A stretch of DNA of 64,000 nucleotides from assembly GCA_029747015.1 (NCBI GenBank), contig JAKOGI010000001.1:806001-870000 (forward strand), written 5' to 3'. The position numbers and the translations under genes were made by a program. Positions 10,849 to 23,541 of the stretch are shown in pieces. This DNA is from Carnegiea gigantea (taxonomy: Eukaryota > Streptophyta > Magnoliopsida > Caryophyllales > Cactaceae). The notes below the pieces were generated by a model. That model was not told where the DNA came from, searched no databases, and was given only the letters and a program-made list of their open reading frames with translations. Each line of letters opens with the position of its first letter. Within the stretch, counting starts at the first letter, position 1.

Positions 10849-12760
10849 AAACTTATTGTTTTTAAAAGCTTATTAGTTTAAGTTGCGGGGATATGTAAAA
10901 CAACATAGTAGTCATACAAGGATTAAAATTTAGCACAACCCTGTTACATACAAATTTTTTTTATTTTTGACTAAATAAGAGTGGTTAATTGGTCATCTCA
11001 GTTGCTCACAAAAGGATTACATTGTTATTTTTTTAAGTTCAAAATAGTCATTAAAAAATACAATAATATAATACGAAGGGAAATTATGAACTTCAAATCT
11101 ATATTCAATACCTCAATTCTAATTAGTAGGTAATATATGAGCTTTGTTATGGGTGAATACGATAACACATTCCCTTGATGTGCATAGGCTCATAGCTAAA
11201 GGGGTAAATGTGAATTCATTTGTTAATTTATCCTATACTAAGTATACACTATGAAATCAAGAACATCCTATTTTCGACATTGTGGATTTAACGTGTACTA
11301 ATATCAAGAAAATGGATGGTTCACTTGATAATCAGTGGTTTAGTTAGCCACTACGCAATGTCGATTTCAACTTAGTTCAATGTATACAATTGAAATTAGA
11401 ACAAGTCTGACCAAAAAAATAAATGTCTTTTTGCTTGTGAACTAAACCTAACTCGTCGACATCTTTGCTAAATTATTTTGTGACAAAACAGGAAAATGAA
11501 AAGAAAAAGACCATTCTAAAACCGTGGCACGTCAACGGATTTGTCCACTCGAGTCTATAATACAAGTGGTGCCGAAACACGATCACGCTAGCGAGATGTG
11601 AGACTTCCCTTTCTATATTAGTGTGCTTTAAATTTCACTCCTTTGCGTAGTATGATTTAATTAATGCTTCCAAACCTCATAACAAATGCTATAGATCACC
11701 AATCCTTGTCCAAATCACTTCCACCAAGAATTATTTTTGTGTTAAATGTAGCTAGGTGTTTATGAATCACTTCCACCAAGAATTATTTTTGTGTCAAGAT
11801 TGGACCTTCTAAGCAAGGTTTAATTGAGCAAAAGAAATTAGTAAGATAATAATTAATGTATTGACTTTAGTGGATTGATTGTGTACTACAAGATACGCAT
11901 TATTGTTAGTTCTATTCATTGGATGTTCAAGCTTCGGACAAATGTATGTGGAGCTCAGGAAAATTGTACATATGCTACCTACGATTGTTAGAGGTGAAGC
12001 AGTGTATATGTTGATCTTTTTATATTGTTGTTTTTATTTTTTGGGTTTTTGGATGCTAAATCAGTTCATGTATTGGATTCAGGGGATAAGGATTATCGAA
12101 GGTGAGAGACAGGAGGAGCATCGCGGGCTTAGGGTCCTTACATTTTGGGATTACAGGTATAATTGTCCGATTTAAATCTCCCAACAAGAAACCCCCATTC
12201 GAAAATTGTAAACAACAAGATACTACGTCAACACATACAAGAGATTGTCAGGATTAAACAATCATGTTAAACACTGAGAGAGTTGGCATATGTTAGTAGC
12301 ATCGCCTTTTTACGAAGGTAACAACTTCAGATATTAGTAGTACGATCATTACGGCATATGTTAAGCCTCTCTATTTACAGTACAACCATGTCGCATTTTC
12401 GAGTACAGGTGAAAATGAAATGGGTTAACTTGAAGGTACTCCTAAACTAGCTTCACTGAAAGGACAATGTACCTGTAAGTAGCAAAGTGAGGCAGGGAGG
12501 AAGTCAGCAGCAGGGATTGAGGGTCTGGGTCCTCTTCCAGGTAGCCCTGCGAGATAAACACAAATGAGGCATTTTGTCGAACACCTGGCGTGCAAGTCAC
12601 TGTGAGCAACGAAATGAAAGAATACCCTTGAATGGGAGGCCAAACACGGTTCCCTACTCAGACATTAAGCAAATTAGAGGGATGGGGAATCGAAGCAATG
12701 CCATCAACAGCCCTAGAATCCTCAAATGGGCACCTACATTATCACCGAAGCAACACAAAA
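10849..12760. other. CACTA interior upstream of the transposase, no gene recognised
   Basis: This is AT-rich sequence. A direct repeat of about 31 bp (CACTTCCACCAAGAATTATT and following bases) occurs at about 11716 and 11767. An open frame at 11879-12175 (plus) has no recognisable family and is probably chance. By position this is likely leader or intron DNA of the minus-strand transposon transcript. Confidence 0.45.
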
Positions 12761-12955
12761 TTGAGTGATACCTGGGTGGGTTGCCGGGGCTTCGAAGATG
12801 CGACCTACGACCGAGCACCTTGAAGGAGGAAGGAAGTGAGTGAGTGAGTGAGTGAGAGAGTGGAAGCGTGAACGAGAGAGCAGAGAACAGGGAGGACGAG
12901 CGGGAACGAGCAGAGAGCGTTGAAGAGGAGGCCCTGGAATCGATTTTCTGCAAAA
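12760..12955 (-). promoter_or_regulatory. Probable 5' leader/first exon of the CACTA transcript
   Basis: On the minus strand this stretch is pyrimidine-rich (CTCTCTGCTCG...; CTCACT repeats at about 12836-12856), like plant 5' leaders. It ends at CCACCCAG followed by GTATCA, a plausible splice donor near 12770. It sits just inside the right subterminal repeats, where En/Spm promoters lie, and points toward the TNP2-like gene. This is inferred from position and composition; no TATA box was assigned. Confidence 0.4.
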
Positions 12956-12956
12956 A

Positions 12957-13440
12957 TCAGAGACCGACGTATTTTGGTCTCAATTGGAGACCGAAATAGC
13001 TATCCGGTCTCTAAATTCCTTTTTGTGATTAGAGACCAAATATGTAGTTGGTCTCAAATGGAGACCGAATTCGCATTTCGGTCTCTGGATTAATTGCATT
13101 TTGAAACCAAAATATTTATTTTGAATCCACATTACGCGGTCTCCAAATTTATTTTGAGACCAAAAAATTTTTCGGTCTCTGGAAATCACCAGATCCTTCT
13201 CGAACAGTGAAACCCTTGGAGACCAAAATCGTTTTGGTCTCTAATTGAGACCGCGTAATGTTTCGGTCTCCAAAATCTGAGACCGAAATTTATGTTGGTC
13301 TCAAGTGGAGACCGTATAGCAAATTTCGGTCTCCAAATTGGCTTCAATTTGATACCAGAGTGTTTGGTCTCTGAATTCGGTCTCCAAACTTAATCGGAGA
13401 TCGATTTTTATTTCGGTCTCTAAATTCCGGTCTCAATTGG
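12957..13440. repeat. CACTA subterminal repeats, right end
   Basis: This is the same GGTCTC/GAGACC inverted-pair array as at the left end (for example TTTCGGTCTC and GAGACCGAAA), running almost to the terminal TAGTG at 13453-13457. Confidence 0.9.
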
Positions 13441-13457
13441 ACCGGATTCGTGTAGTG

Positions 13458-13982
13458 TATTTTACACTATGATTCTTTGAGTTAATTTGGAATTCTTGTT
13501 TGTTCCATAAAATTCCACCTGGATGTCACCCCAGTTACCGGGGCAATGAAGGAACAAGGATAATGAAAACTTGCTTGTGATATTCTTGGCTGCAATACAA
13601 AACAATGAATTGTTTCTTTATGTCCATCATAAATCATATCAATACTTTTATAATTTTATTACATTCCATTTTATGTAACAACAGCAAAATTTGATCATCC
13701 AAAATCTCATGGGTTTGACATAATTACTTTTTTCTAATGATCTTCTAGCAAAATTATCAGAATTTCAGATATGTCAGAGATATTCTTTTGCACTAAATAA
13801 TATGGTGGCCATGGTGCCAATGCATGCTGGGCACAATTAAATCAAAGAACAATGAATTCATGATAAACTGCTTGGATTACTCTGTCGCGAATTGGTTAAC
13901 GTCATTCGTACATCTTTTACTGTTAAAATTTGTTCTCTGACCGCGAAATCTACAAGACTTTGTATTATATTTTGGGGGTTAT
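13458..13982. other. AT-rich spacer, nothing recognised
   Basis: This is flanking DNA between the TAT duplication of the CACTA element and the next transposon. No open frame or RNA gene is evident. Confidence 0.5.
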
Positions 13983-13983
13983 A

Positions 13984-15879
13984 GGCCTGTTCTTTTTTTT
14001 TGGGGGGCGATAAGATAAAGTTTTAAATTATAAAGGATCGTAAGATGTTGGAAAGAAGTTATAAGAAAATTTAAGAAGTTATAAGCAACGGTAAATATAG
14101 ATGTAAGGAGTTGTTAAATTATTAAAAAGCTATATAATTTTACACATGTATGCATAATTGTTGGTCTTTAATGTACAAATTGTGAAAAAAATTATTTCAT
14201 CAAAGTTAATTACATGTATCACTGATATTTATGAAATAAATTTTATAACATCACTAAAAAAATTATATTTCAACATTGAAGAAAAAAATTATTTTTCTAC
14301 AATGATCATTTTGGATGATAAAAAATAAAATTAAAATAACATAATTAATAAAAATAAACCACTAAGAAAGTCAATTAAGGGTCTGTTCTATTTCGCGTTT
14401 TAGATAGATAGATAGATGTAAGGAGATGTAAGGAGCTGTAAGAAGCTGTAAGGACCTGTAAGGACCTGTAAGGAGATGTAAGGAGCTGTAAGAAGATGTA
14501 AGAAGCTGTAAGGAGTCGTAAGAATGGATGTAAGGAGTTGTTGAATTGTTGAAGAGTTGTATAATATAATTTGTTTTACAATGAACGTTTTGGATGAACA
14601 ATAATAATATTAAAATAATATACTTATTAAAAATAAACAATTAATTAAATTAATTACACAATAATAAAATATATTCATTCCCATAAATTTGGTGAATAAA
14701 ATTTCGACCAAGATTTTTTATATGAACATTAGTTTGATCGAATAAGCAAAGTATAATCCCAAAAAAATAAACTTTTTTGACAAAATTGAATACAACTCTT
14801 CAAATAAAATCCTATTTTAAGTAAATAATTTTAAATATAAATAAATGTATGGTCATCTATAATAATATATATTTCATGTCGAAACTCAATTATAATTTAC
14901 GTCGTTATATTATGTTTTTATGTTTATGTAAATGTTGTGTTCATAAGATATTTATAAATTTTATATATTGGTAGTATCATTAAAAAAATATACATATTTC
15001 TGTAACTAAAATAAATAAATGTTATAGAAAATCTATGAGATGTAAGGAGATGTAAGGAGATGTAAAAAGATGTAAGAAGATGTAAGGAACTGTAAGGAGA
15101 TGTAAGGAACTATAAGGAAATGTAAACTCTTAACTAAATCTTAAAAAATGCGAAATAGAACAGGGCCTAAATAACAATAAGATAGATTCAAGCCAATAAA
15201 TATATAGAACTAAATATGTTTTACAGTTGAGCTGGTTTTTTGGTATTAACATTAGTTTCACCTCTCTATAAACAAATTAAAAACTAATAATTTTCTCAAT
15301 AAAATTGAATATAACACTAAAAATGAAATCATATTTAAATTAAATATTTTGGAATTAAATTCAACCTAATATTCAATTGTACGATAATAGTAAACCAGAT
15401 TGCCATGGATAAACTTATTGATGAAATAGCTGAAATATATTCGCCACTTATAGTTTGACTATTTTTTTATATGACTCATATCGAAACTCAAACATAAATG
15501 TGATTTTTGTATTATAATTTTAAAACATATTGATTTATTTTCTTTATAATGGCACATATGTTGATGCCTGAATTCAAATATTAATTCAGTTATGTTTTCA
15601 TGTTTATACAAACAATATATTCATAAAAAAAGCTGTAAGATTCTTTATATTGGTAGTATGTAAAAAAAAAATATATAGGTATTTCTATAAATATGAGAAC
15701 AAAAATAGATGATAAGTTGAATGTTATAAAAAATATATAAGGAGATTTAAGAATAAAAAAGATGTAAAGAGACGTAGGAATATGCAAGAATCTGTAAGAA
15801 TTTAGTTAAAGATATAAGAAACTGTAATAAGTTGTAAACGATAAGTTAAATCCTCTCAATCGCAGAAAAGAACAGGACC
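13984..15879. mobile_element. PIF/Harbinger-like non-autonomous element (outer), probable TSD TAT
   Basis: The left end is GGCCTGTTCTTTT and the right end, read in reverse, is GGTCCTGTTCTTTTC. Flanks are consistent with a 3-bp duplication TAT if the left end is taken at 13983. Subterminal DNA is rich in TGTAAG/TTATAAG-type repeats. A younger relative (14379-15167) is inserted inside. No transposase is present. Confidence 0.65.
14379..15167. mobile_element. PIF/Harbinger-like MITE (inner), 789 bp, TSD TAA
   Basis: The left end is GGGTCTGTTCTATTTCGC and the right end, reversed, is GGCCCTGTTCTATTTCGC. TAA flanks both sides (14376-14378 and 15168-15170), the usual PIF/Harbinger target. Arrays of about 10 bp, GATGTAAGGA and close variants, occur near each end (about 14405-14535 and 15035-15125). 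A GATA run is at 14402. Short open frames inside are repeat-derived. Confidence 0.88.
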
Positions 15880-16979
15880 TATAACCTTCCAAATAAATAT
15901 TGGTAAAGCGTATTTTTGAAACGCAGACAAGGACTAATAAACCAGGAATTTTATGAGAAAAAAGTCAAAGGAAATTCTTTAAATTGTATATTCCGAATCA
16001 ATAAATCAAAATTACAGTATTTCGTGCTATGTTTAGAAAACGGGCTATTTAATATAAGATAGCATTTGCCTTCGTGTGTGTATATACGTATATATTGATC
16101 CAAAAAAAGGTTGTTGAAAAATAACAAACAAAATTAATGAGAGAAAGAGAGAGAAGAACATACTAGTAATTAGGTAGATGAGATGTTCCCCCACTGTTAG
16201 TAAGCTTCTGTGCAATGACAGCAACCATCTATCAACCTCTAGGTGAACGATAATTCACCTAATAAATAAAATAAAATAAATGCACAAATGAATTAAAAAA
16301 AAAAAAAATAGACCCAAGTAAAAAAGAAAATGAGAGGGGGGTGGGGGATAATGCTGCCTGCGGAGAACTAAAAGTGGGCGGCCACCGCATGAACCACGTG
16401 CATCACCATCATCATCATCTTCTTCATCATGAATGATGGAGGGCTCGTTGGATTGGATCCACCATTGTCAAAATCAACACTAGCACCTAATAAGCCTCAT
16501 AATTTAATTTAATTTAATTTAAATAATTAGATTCGGATTCACTCAAAAATAAATAAGTTATTTATAGATTTAACGATGGTATTAATTTATTATAAGCCCC
16601 CCACTGTTGTTTAAAATAGAATTCGACTCCTACGCCGACAACCATTTTGCATATTCCTCGAAAATGGACGTACCCTCTCCTCCATTTCTCAATCATCATC
16701 ATGACCTTAAATTGTCAGTTTCAACGAAATTCCATCTCTAAATCACCAACTGTCCACTCCCTTCTCTCTAAAACTACCGACAACTGCTCATCTTTCAATT
16801 CTCTTTTTCTTCTAGGCCGACAATTAGAGGCCCGGAATTATCTTTTGGATCATTCCTAACCGTCCTTTCTTTCCTTTTAATCTACTTACATGTTTAATTG
16901 TTGTTTTCTTTATCTTTATTATAATTTGTCTCCACAATTATGAAATTTTATCTCTACAATTGCACGGAAGTGTTTCATT
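15880..16979. other. Intergenic, no supported gene
   Basis: This is AT-rich DNA with an (AATTT)n run near 16505-16525. A CAT/CTT-rich stretch near 16390-16430 and short frames near 16640-16860 have no family features. Confidence 0.5.
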
Positions 16980-17748
16980 CACTACTGCATAAAGGATCTA
17001 ATGCAATATATACTACGCATGAAATACTTTTAAAAATTGTTGCATATCTAATACAACAATAGGTAATAAGTGGTTGCATATAGACATCTAATACAACATT
17101 TATTATAAAATGTTGCAATATTTTGAGTAAAAATGTAACACTTGTTGGAAGTTGTTGTAATTCGGAACAAAAGTGCAACCAAACAATTGCATATATGAAA
17201 CACAAACACTTAAGAACATAGTAACCAAATAATTCGTTGTTAGATATTCAAACTTTTTTGAGTGCTATCAAACATTTTTTATTACAAAATTCTATCCTTA
17301 ACCCTATATTTGTATAACTTAAATAAAGTATACACACTCCATTAGTCCCTTTTTTTATATTCTAAAACTTAAAAATATATATTTTATGAAAAATTATAAG
17401 CTAACTAACAGATAATTAATGTGGTAGAAATAACTTTAGTAATGCATTTAATGAGTATTTTGGAAGATAATTTGAGGACAAAGTAACTGTTCATTAGGAA
17501 GATAAAAATGGTAAGAAGGACGTACTTTATTTTGCAATCTCAGATACAGGTACAAAATAGATATAATGAGAAAATCGAAAAAAAGAAGATTGGGTAAACA
17601 TATATTAGAAGAAAGATTGACGGGATAAAAAAAGAAATGATTTTCGTTGTGTCTAAGAAAAAATTGAGGTAGGGGGAGAGTAATAGAAATGAGAAAAGAA
17701 TGATTTCTATCATTAAAAAAATAATTTTTTATCGCATTTAGTCTTTAA

Positions 17749-17792
<44 letters not shown>

Positions 17793-18359
17793 GTAAATTA
17801 TTAAAAAAATAACATTCCAAGGCATGATAGCTAACATTTAAATAGATTAATAATAATACATACATCAAGAAAAGTACAGCTCATAGGATTGGTGACTAAT
17901 TCCTAAAAATTTCACAGAATGTGCTCAGCTTGGGGAAGTCACATGATGGGTGACTTTTTGTGAAGTATTAATATACTACAAAGGCTTGAAACAATAGGTA
18001 AAACCTGTTGGCAACTGAAGAGGAGTTGTGTATGGCTATGGGAGTTCTTGGAGTTGTAAGGATTTTTACCAAGAAAAGTGTTGCATTATTTAGGTTAAAA
18101 AATGACGCAATTTGATCGACAAATTGTTGCACTTGGTAATAAAAGCGTTGCATCTACATGAACAAAAAAGTGTTACATTTGCTAGACCAATGCAACACTT
18201 ATTCTAAGCGTTCTATATTGCAAAAAAAGTGTTGGATCAGACTAATGCCAAAAGGGCAAAGACAATGTTTCAAAAATTGTTGCATTTTAGTTAATGCAAC
18301 ATTTACAGTGCTAACACAACACTTTTAGAGTGTTGCTATAGATTTGTTTTATTGTAGTG
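16980..18359. mobile_element. Small non-autonomous CACTA element, 1380 bp, TSD ATT
   Basis: The left end is CACTACTGCATAAAGG and the right end, reversed, is CACTACAATAAAACAA. ATT flanks both sides (16977-16979 and 18360-18362). Both ends carry many TGTTGCA/TGCAACA copies as subterminal repeats (about 16990-17200 and 18070-18335), a motif unlike that of the large CACTA element. No transposase is encoded. An AT run sits at about 17752-17787. Confidence 0.85.
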
Positions 18360-18362
18360 ATT

Positions 18363-18589
18363 TTATTATAGTTGTATTGTTTATTGTTGTTTTCTTTGTC
18401 ATGTTAAGGACGAACAATGTGAAGGTTACTGTAAGGCTCTCCAACTGCATTCGACAACTTAAGTACAACATCATACCGGATGAATATTTTGTTCGCAATG
18501 TCTGGACTGGATCAATAGGTCTATGCTCTGGAGACGAAAATGTCAAACCTGTCGATCTCTTTCCCAGACTGTACTGTGGGAAAATGTAA
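18363..18589 (+). other. Open frame of unknown origin beside the CACTA end
   Basis: The frame reads NNVKVTVRLSNCIRQLKYN...DEYFVRNVWTGS...GDENVKPVDLFPRLYCGKM and ends in TAA at 18587-18589. Its base composition is less AT-rich than its neighbours and the peptide looks protein-like, but I do not recognise a family. It could be an exon fragment of a captured or broken gene. It ends where a TGTAATACCC sequence starts. Confidence 0.25.
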
Positions 18590-20557
18590 TACCCTGAGTT
18601 TTTCTGCTAATTTTTGACATATTGTTGTATATATGATTGATATGCATGTTTGGATGTTTTAATTACAATATTAGTTGTCTTAATAAATTTTGAAATTATT
18701 TGCACTACGCTTAATTATTAAGGGATACGTAGAAGTGCATATTTATATGTGGGAATCGGAAGTCAATTGTACGTTCAATCAGTTTGCTTAGCGGTTAAGC
18801 ATTAGAGCAAGAGGTTAAAGTCAAAGTCAAGTCAACCCTCCAAAAAATTGTGGTTTTAATCTACTCACATACAAAATTGTCTTGATAAGTATGAAATGTT
18901 TTTGTGATAAGGTTTATTGGATAAGCATAAAAAAAAACATTAGCCAATTATCTAGATCATGGTTAAATTGGAGTCAAATTTTGATTGGAGTAATTCTTTA
19001 TAAATGTGGGCAATCCTATGCATATGGCTAAGCAGGGAAAAAAAAGAAGAGTGGAAAGAAAATAAAAGAAAGAGGAGAGTTTTGATTAATTTGGATCATC
19101 TGTATGGGAGCTAAAGTGGAAACAAAAGTGTTTAGTCAAAACAATTTAAGGAAATAAATTCTTCCATCTCTCTCTTCTTAAAATTCAAGTAGATTCACTA
19201 ACAAAATTGACCCAAGAATATGGTATCTTAGAATAAATTGAAGACTTAGGATGCCTACATTTAACAAACTCCACTCCTAGTAAATTCCGTTTGTGATTAT
19301 TTGATTATTTGATTGCATAACATGAGCTATGGATGTGTAATTATGTGGTTTTGATTCCATCATGATCTTGTATAACTTAATTTGATATGATCATAACTTG
19401 ACAACAATTAGGACAATGAACAAGATGAAAATTGATACTAATTTTAGATATACCCGATTATTTTGTGCACTATTTGAACTTTTGAGAATTATTGACTTGA
19501 CCAAAGTTTGTGAAATTTTTGCTGTAGGTTTATCATAATTTATGACAATTTTTTGTAAATTTTTATGGATTTTTGACATTTATTTCACGGGTTACGAATT
19601 TTACGATAAATTACTCGGCGGGAATATATTTATGGACTATTTGTATTTATAAACTGTAATTTCTAAGAATAGTTTTAGGGGATTAAAATTATTAATTAGG
19701 GAAGTGAAAGCATTAGAAATATATTGGAGTAGTTTAATAGTAATTGAGTACATCTGAGCATATATGTCCTTTGGGTGAGTATGATTATGTGATATATGTA
19801 CTTAGACTATGTAAATAATAGCTACTTTGATATTACAATATGTTGAGCCAAATATCATTAATGTTGCATTTGAAAAGGAGTGTTTAAGAAAAATATATAC
19901 ATTATGTGGAACTTTTTTTAATTATATTTTTTTTGTATTTTGCGGGATAAGTATTAGATTTATATAGTCATGGCCATAGAAGCGCTACTTATATGTGGTA
20001 GGGTTAGTGGAACTTTGTGCTTGCTAACAATTGTCGGCTATAGGCCTAATAAAGTTTCGTGCTTGCTAGGGTTTTAAGTGGCCAATGGAATCTCGAGTTT
20101 GTTGACATTCGTAGGCCTAGTGGAGTTTCGTGTTTGCTAGGGATTTTTGTTTTGGGGTAGTCGCATCCTCCAGTGGTGTTTGGTTGGCTTAGTGGAGTTT
20201 TGTGCTTGTTAGGGAATCGGCAGTCAATTGTGTCAAGCTGTAAGCTCGATCAGACCTGAAGGAAAATAAATTTTGTCTTCGTTTCGAATTTTGTGGATAA
20301 GGAATGTGATTTGATTTATGATCAGTTATATTTTTCATATTTGAAATAAATAAGATGTGACTGTGTAGCTTTTAGTTATAAGCTTTGATATTGATCAAGG
20401 CATGGCGACATGTGTTTGGAATAAGTGTACTACATTGATTCTTTGTGAATATTTTGATTTGTTTAAGTTTAAGTTACGAAATTCATGTGGGCATGATTTC
20501 TAGTGAACTATGTATGATGAGCTATTAACGTTTCAAGTAGAAGATAAGAGAGACAGA
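18585..20557 (+). repeat. Possible LTR-retrotransposon LTR remnant
   Basis: It begins TGTAATACCCTGAG, a start common in plant Ty3/gypsy LTRs, and includes an imperfect tandem repeat at about 19980-20215 of the kind such LTRs carry. No CA end or 5-bp duplication was found; the third CACTA element interrupts the sequence at 20561. This is a weak inference. Confidence 0.3.
19980..20215 (+). repeat. Imperfect tandem repeat, about 55-bp units
   Basis: Four units resemble each other around the core GGCCTAGTGGAGTTTCGTG followed by TTGCTAGGG (near 20000, 20045, 20120 and 20190). The copies are diverged. Confidence 0.6.
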
Positions 20558-20560
20558 TGA

Positions 20561-23397
20561 CACTACAAAACAACCCGCTTACAACAACTGATTTTGGAAA
20601 CTGTAATAACCGAGGTATCAAAAAAATGCGTTTAGAAACCGAATTTAGAAACCGATTATTTCAGTTTCTAAATTTGATACCGAACTTAGTTTGGTTTCTA
20701 ATTTTGAAACCAAAGTACAGTTTCGGTTTCAAAATTCGAAACCGATAAGCCATCCAGTTTCAAAATTACAACGCAATTCTGCGGGTTTCTAGATGTAGTT
20801 TCTATCCGAAAATTAAAATATTTGAAAAAACTTTTGGGAATGAAAACTGAAAATGGAACCCTAACTTTGGCTCCCTCCATCGACTCCCTCTATTATTGCC
20901 TTCACTTCCGCTAAAATCTCTCACTCCATTCTTACTGAAAATGGAACCACAAATTGCCTCTCTCTCTTTGCTTTCTCCTTGTCTGAGATTTGAGTGACGA
21001 CCATCCTGATATTCTCAGCCTCTCTCTTCACTTTTTCGTTGTCTGAGATTTGAAGCTTCGGGTTCCCTCTCCAAATTGGGATAAATCAATCTTCTCCTCT
21101 TCGAATTGTTCTTGATTTTGTTTTCATTGTTGTTTGCGAGCAATTACATGGCCGATGGGTGAAGATTTATGTTGAATTAGAAACGAAATTGGAGAAATTT
21201 TCGGCTGATTTTTGAGGATAAAGATAATTGTTTGGAAAATACTTTATTCTTTGAGATTTCATGGATTTTCAGTGTTCAGTAATTTTGGGGTCTCTACTCT
21301 CTCTCTTTCTCTCTCTGTTTCTCGGCATTTCTCATTTCTTGAAACTGTTGTTGCGAGCAAACCGTTGAAATCGGTTCATTTTGCTGGAATGTTATCATTG
21401 TTGATGGTCTTGTTGTTGAGATCATTTGTGCTTTCGGTTTCTTTTTGTCACTGTTTTCTTGTTTAAACACTCTTTTTAGATTTTTCTCAGTTTTGAAATC
21501 GGTTGTCAACTTGTAGTTAAGACATATACTCTCTGTGTTTTTTGTTTGATGATTATTGTGACCACCTTGTGGCTTCACAAATAGACGCCCGCTCTATCGC
21601 AATCTATTCGTGGTTTTCCAGTGTTTCCCAGTTTTTGAAGTGCTTTTCTGTATTTATACGGTTCGTTTCTTGCTGATTTGTAGTTCTATTTTTTTTTTGG
21701 GTGTGTTTTGAAATTTTGTTCAAAATGGCCATTGTTGTTCAAACTCGCCACTGTTACTAGCTTATTTTCTTAAATTGGTTAGCATAATTATGTTGATGGT
21801 TTTGCATGCCTCTGCTGTTTGTTCGTTGCCCTGCGTTTTGATTTTAGCGACGCTCTTCCCTTCCTCCCGCTATTGCTGGTTTTGATATTTCATGAAGAGA
21901 CTTTCTGTTGTGATTTGTTCTCTTCAATCGATTTCTTCATTAATAAAACTGCTTTGTGTGGGTGTTATAGAATCTGATTGTCTGAAAAGAGTGCGTGATG
22001 TTATTTTGCCTCAAATCTTGTCTCCTATTTAGAATTCTTATGGTTTCCTATTTGGTCTATCTTAGCCATCTAGCAATTGGTGAGTTAAAGCTGCTTCTAG
22101 TCCCAGGAAGATGATGGCCTTTTCCTTGAGGCAGCTGGGGGATGGAGTGAAAAGGGCACTGTTTATGGATTAGGCAATGCTGCAGAATATTTCTACAAGA
22201 GGCCTACTGCTAGGACCTGTTCTATAAAACCTTCATACACCCCTTCTATTGTCTCGCAGCTCCAAAATGAGCTAGATTCGACAAAGGTCGAGTTGAACTC
22301 CACGAAAAATGGACACCAACAACGAATGATGGAGGAGCAACGCCACCAACTAGAGAAGCAATAAAAGATGATGGAGGAGCAAAGACAAATGCCACTAGCC
22401 ATGTAAGCCCAAATGAAGCTCATGTCACAATTGCAAGAGTCGTCAATTTGATGTACTCATCCTTGAGTTCTTCACTTTTGTGTGCATATTACACAGCACA
22501 GACTGCACATTACAGTTGCACATCAATCATGCTTTTGGATTCTGGAAATGCACATATATACCTAACAGGTGCTGGTTAAAGCTGGCAAGATTTTGGAGTT
22601 TGTAAACATCACTGTGTAGTAGCTCTACCTTTTGGACAATTTCTTTGCCATAGAAGCTATACTACGATCATTTATGCTTTAGTTGTAAATGTTTGAGCAT
22701 ATATGGTGCTCTCATTGTGGCATGAAATGCAAGCAGGTGCTGAGCTTAATTGGTGTATGCCTAGATGGTAATGGCCAAATGAAAATATTGAAACTAAGTG
22801 GGAAAATTCTCAGTACAACACAAACAAGCTGAATGGGCAACCTAAAAATATTGACATACAAGCAGGTGTTCAAGCCAAAGTTAAAGCTTTAATTTGATTG
22901 CAATCCTTAGTACAACACAACTAAATATCAACTCAATGGGCAAATTCAGTTTCAATATTCTGAAACTGAATGGTAAATTCGATTTCAGTATTCTAAAGCT
23001 AAATGGCCAACTTCGGTTTCAATATTCTGAAACTGAATGGCCAACTTCGGTTTCAATAGTCTGAAACTGAATGGCCAAATTCGGTTTCAAGATTTTGAAA
23101 CTGATTGGAGAAATTCGGTTTCAAGATTTTGAAATTGATTGGGGAAATTCAGTTTCAAAATTTTGAAACTGATAAATTTTTGGAATCATAATTCGGTTTC
23201 GAAATTTTGAAACTGAACCCCACATCGGTTTCAATTTTTGAAACCGATAAAAGTTCGGTATCAAAACCATTTAGACACTGCTACTCCAGAAACGGATGCA
23301 ATTCGGTTTCGATTCGGTTTCAAAAAGCGCTTTGAAACCAATTTTTCAGATTTTGAAACTCAATTTTTCGGTTTCTAAACGCAGGTTGTTTTGTACA
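20561..23397 (+). mobile_element. Deleted CACTA element, 2837 bp, TSD TGA, altered right end
   Basis: The left end is CACTACAAAACAACCCGC. The right end, reversed, is TGTACAAAACAACCTGC, so the inner terminal repeat matches but the final TAGTG has decayed to TACA. TGA flanks both sides (20558-20560 and 23398-23400). The subterminal motif is GGTTTC/GAAACC in inverted pairs (about 20600-20790 and 22945-23385). A pyrimidine-rich leader-like stretch lies at 20900-21080, and a TNPA-like last exon remains at 22107-22451. Most of the coding region, including TNP2, is missing. Confidence 0.8.
22107..22451 (+). pseudogene. TNPA-like terminal exon, coiled coil, with in-frame stops
   Basis: It starts after a CCCAG acceptor and reads EDDGLFLEAAGGWSEKG, then VYGLGNAAEYFYKRP, then IVSQLQNELDSTKVELNSTK and MMEEQRHQLEKQ. 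This is the C-terminal region of the Transposase_24/En-Spm family: the VYGLG block, then a coiled coil that scans heptad-like. TAA interrupts it at 22362-22364 and again near 22402, and TGA closes the frame at 22449-22451. It supplies the segment missing from the TNPA-like gene of the larger element but belongs to a different family by its subterminal motif. Confidence 0.7.
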
Positions 23398-23541
23398 TGA
23401 TTTACTTGCTAAGTTCGAGGAGTTCAGGACCTTGCCATTTTTCATGTTCAAGCAAGATAATAAAATAGAAGCTAGCATCATGATTAGAGCATAACATAGC
23501 GGACTAGGAGTTGGATATACTTGTTTTGAAATTCTGTGTAA

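Noticed and set aside
11879..12175. 98-residue hydrophobic frame on the plus strand inside the CACTA element
   Set aside because: It runs opposite to the transposon genes, has no recognisable family and lies in AT-rich leader DNA.
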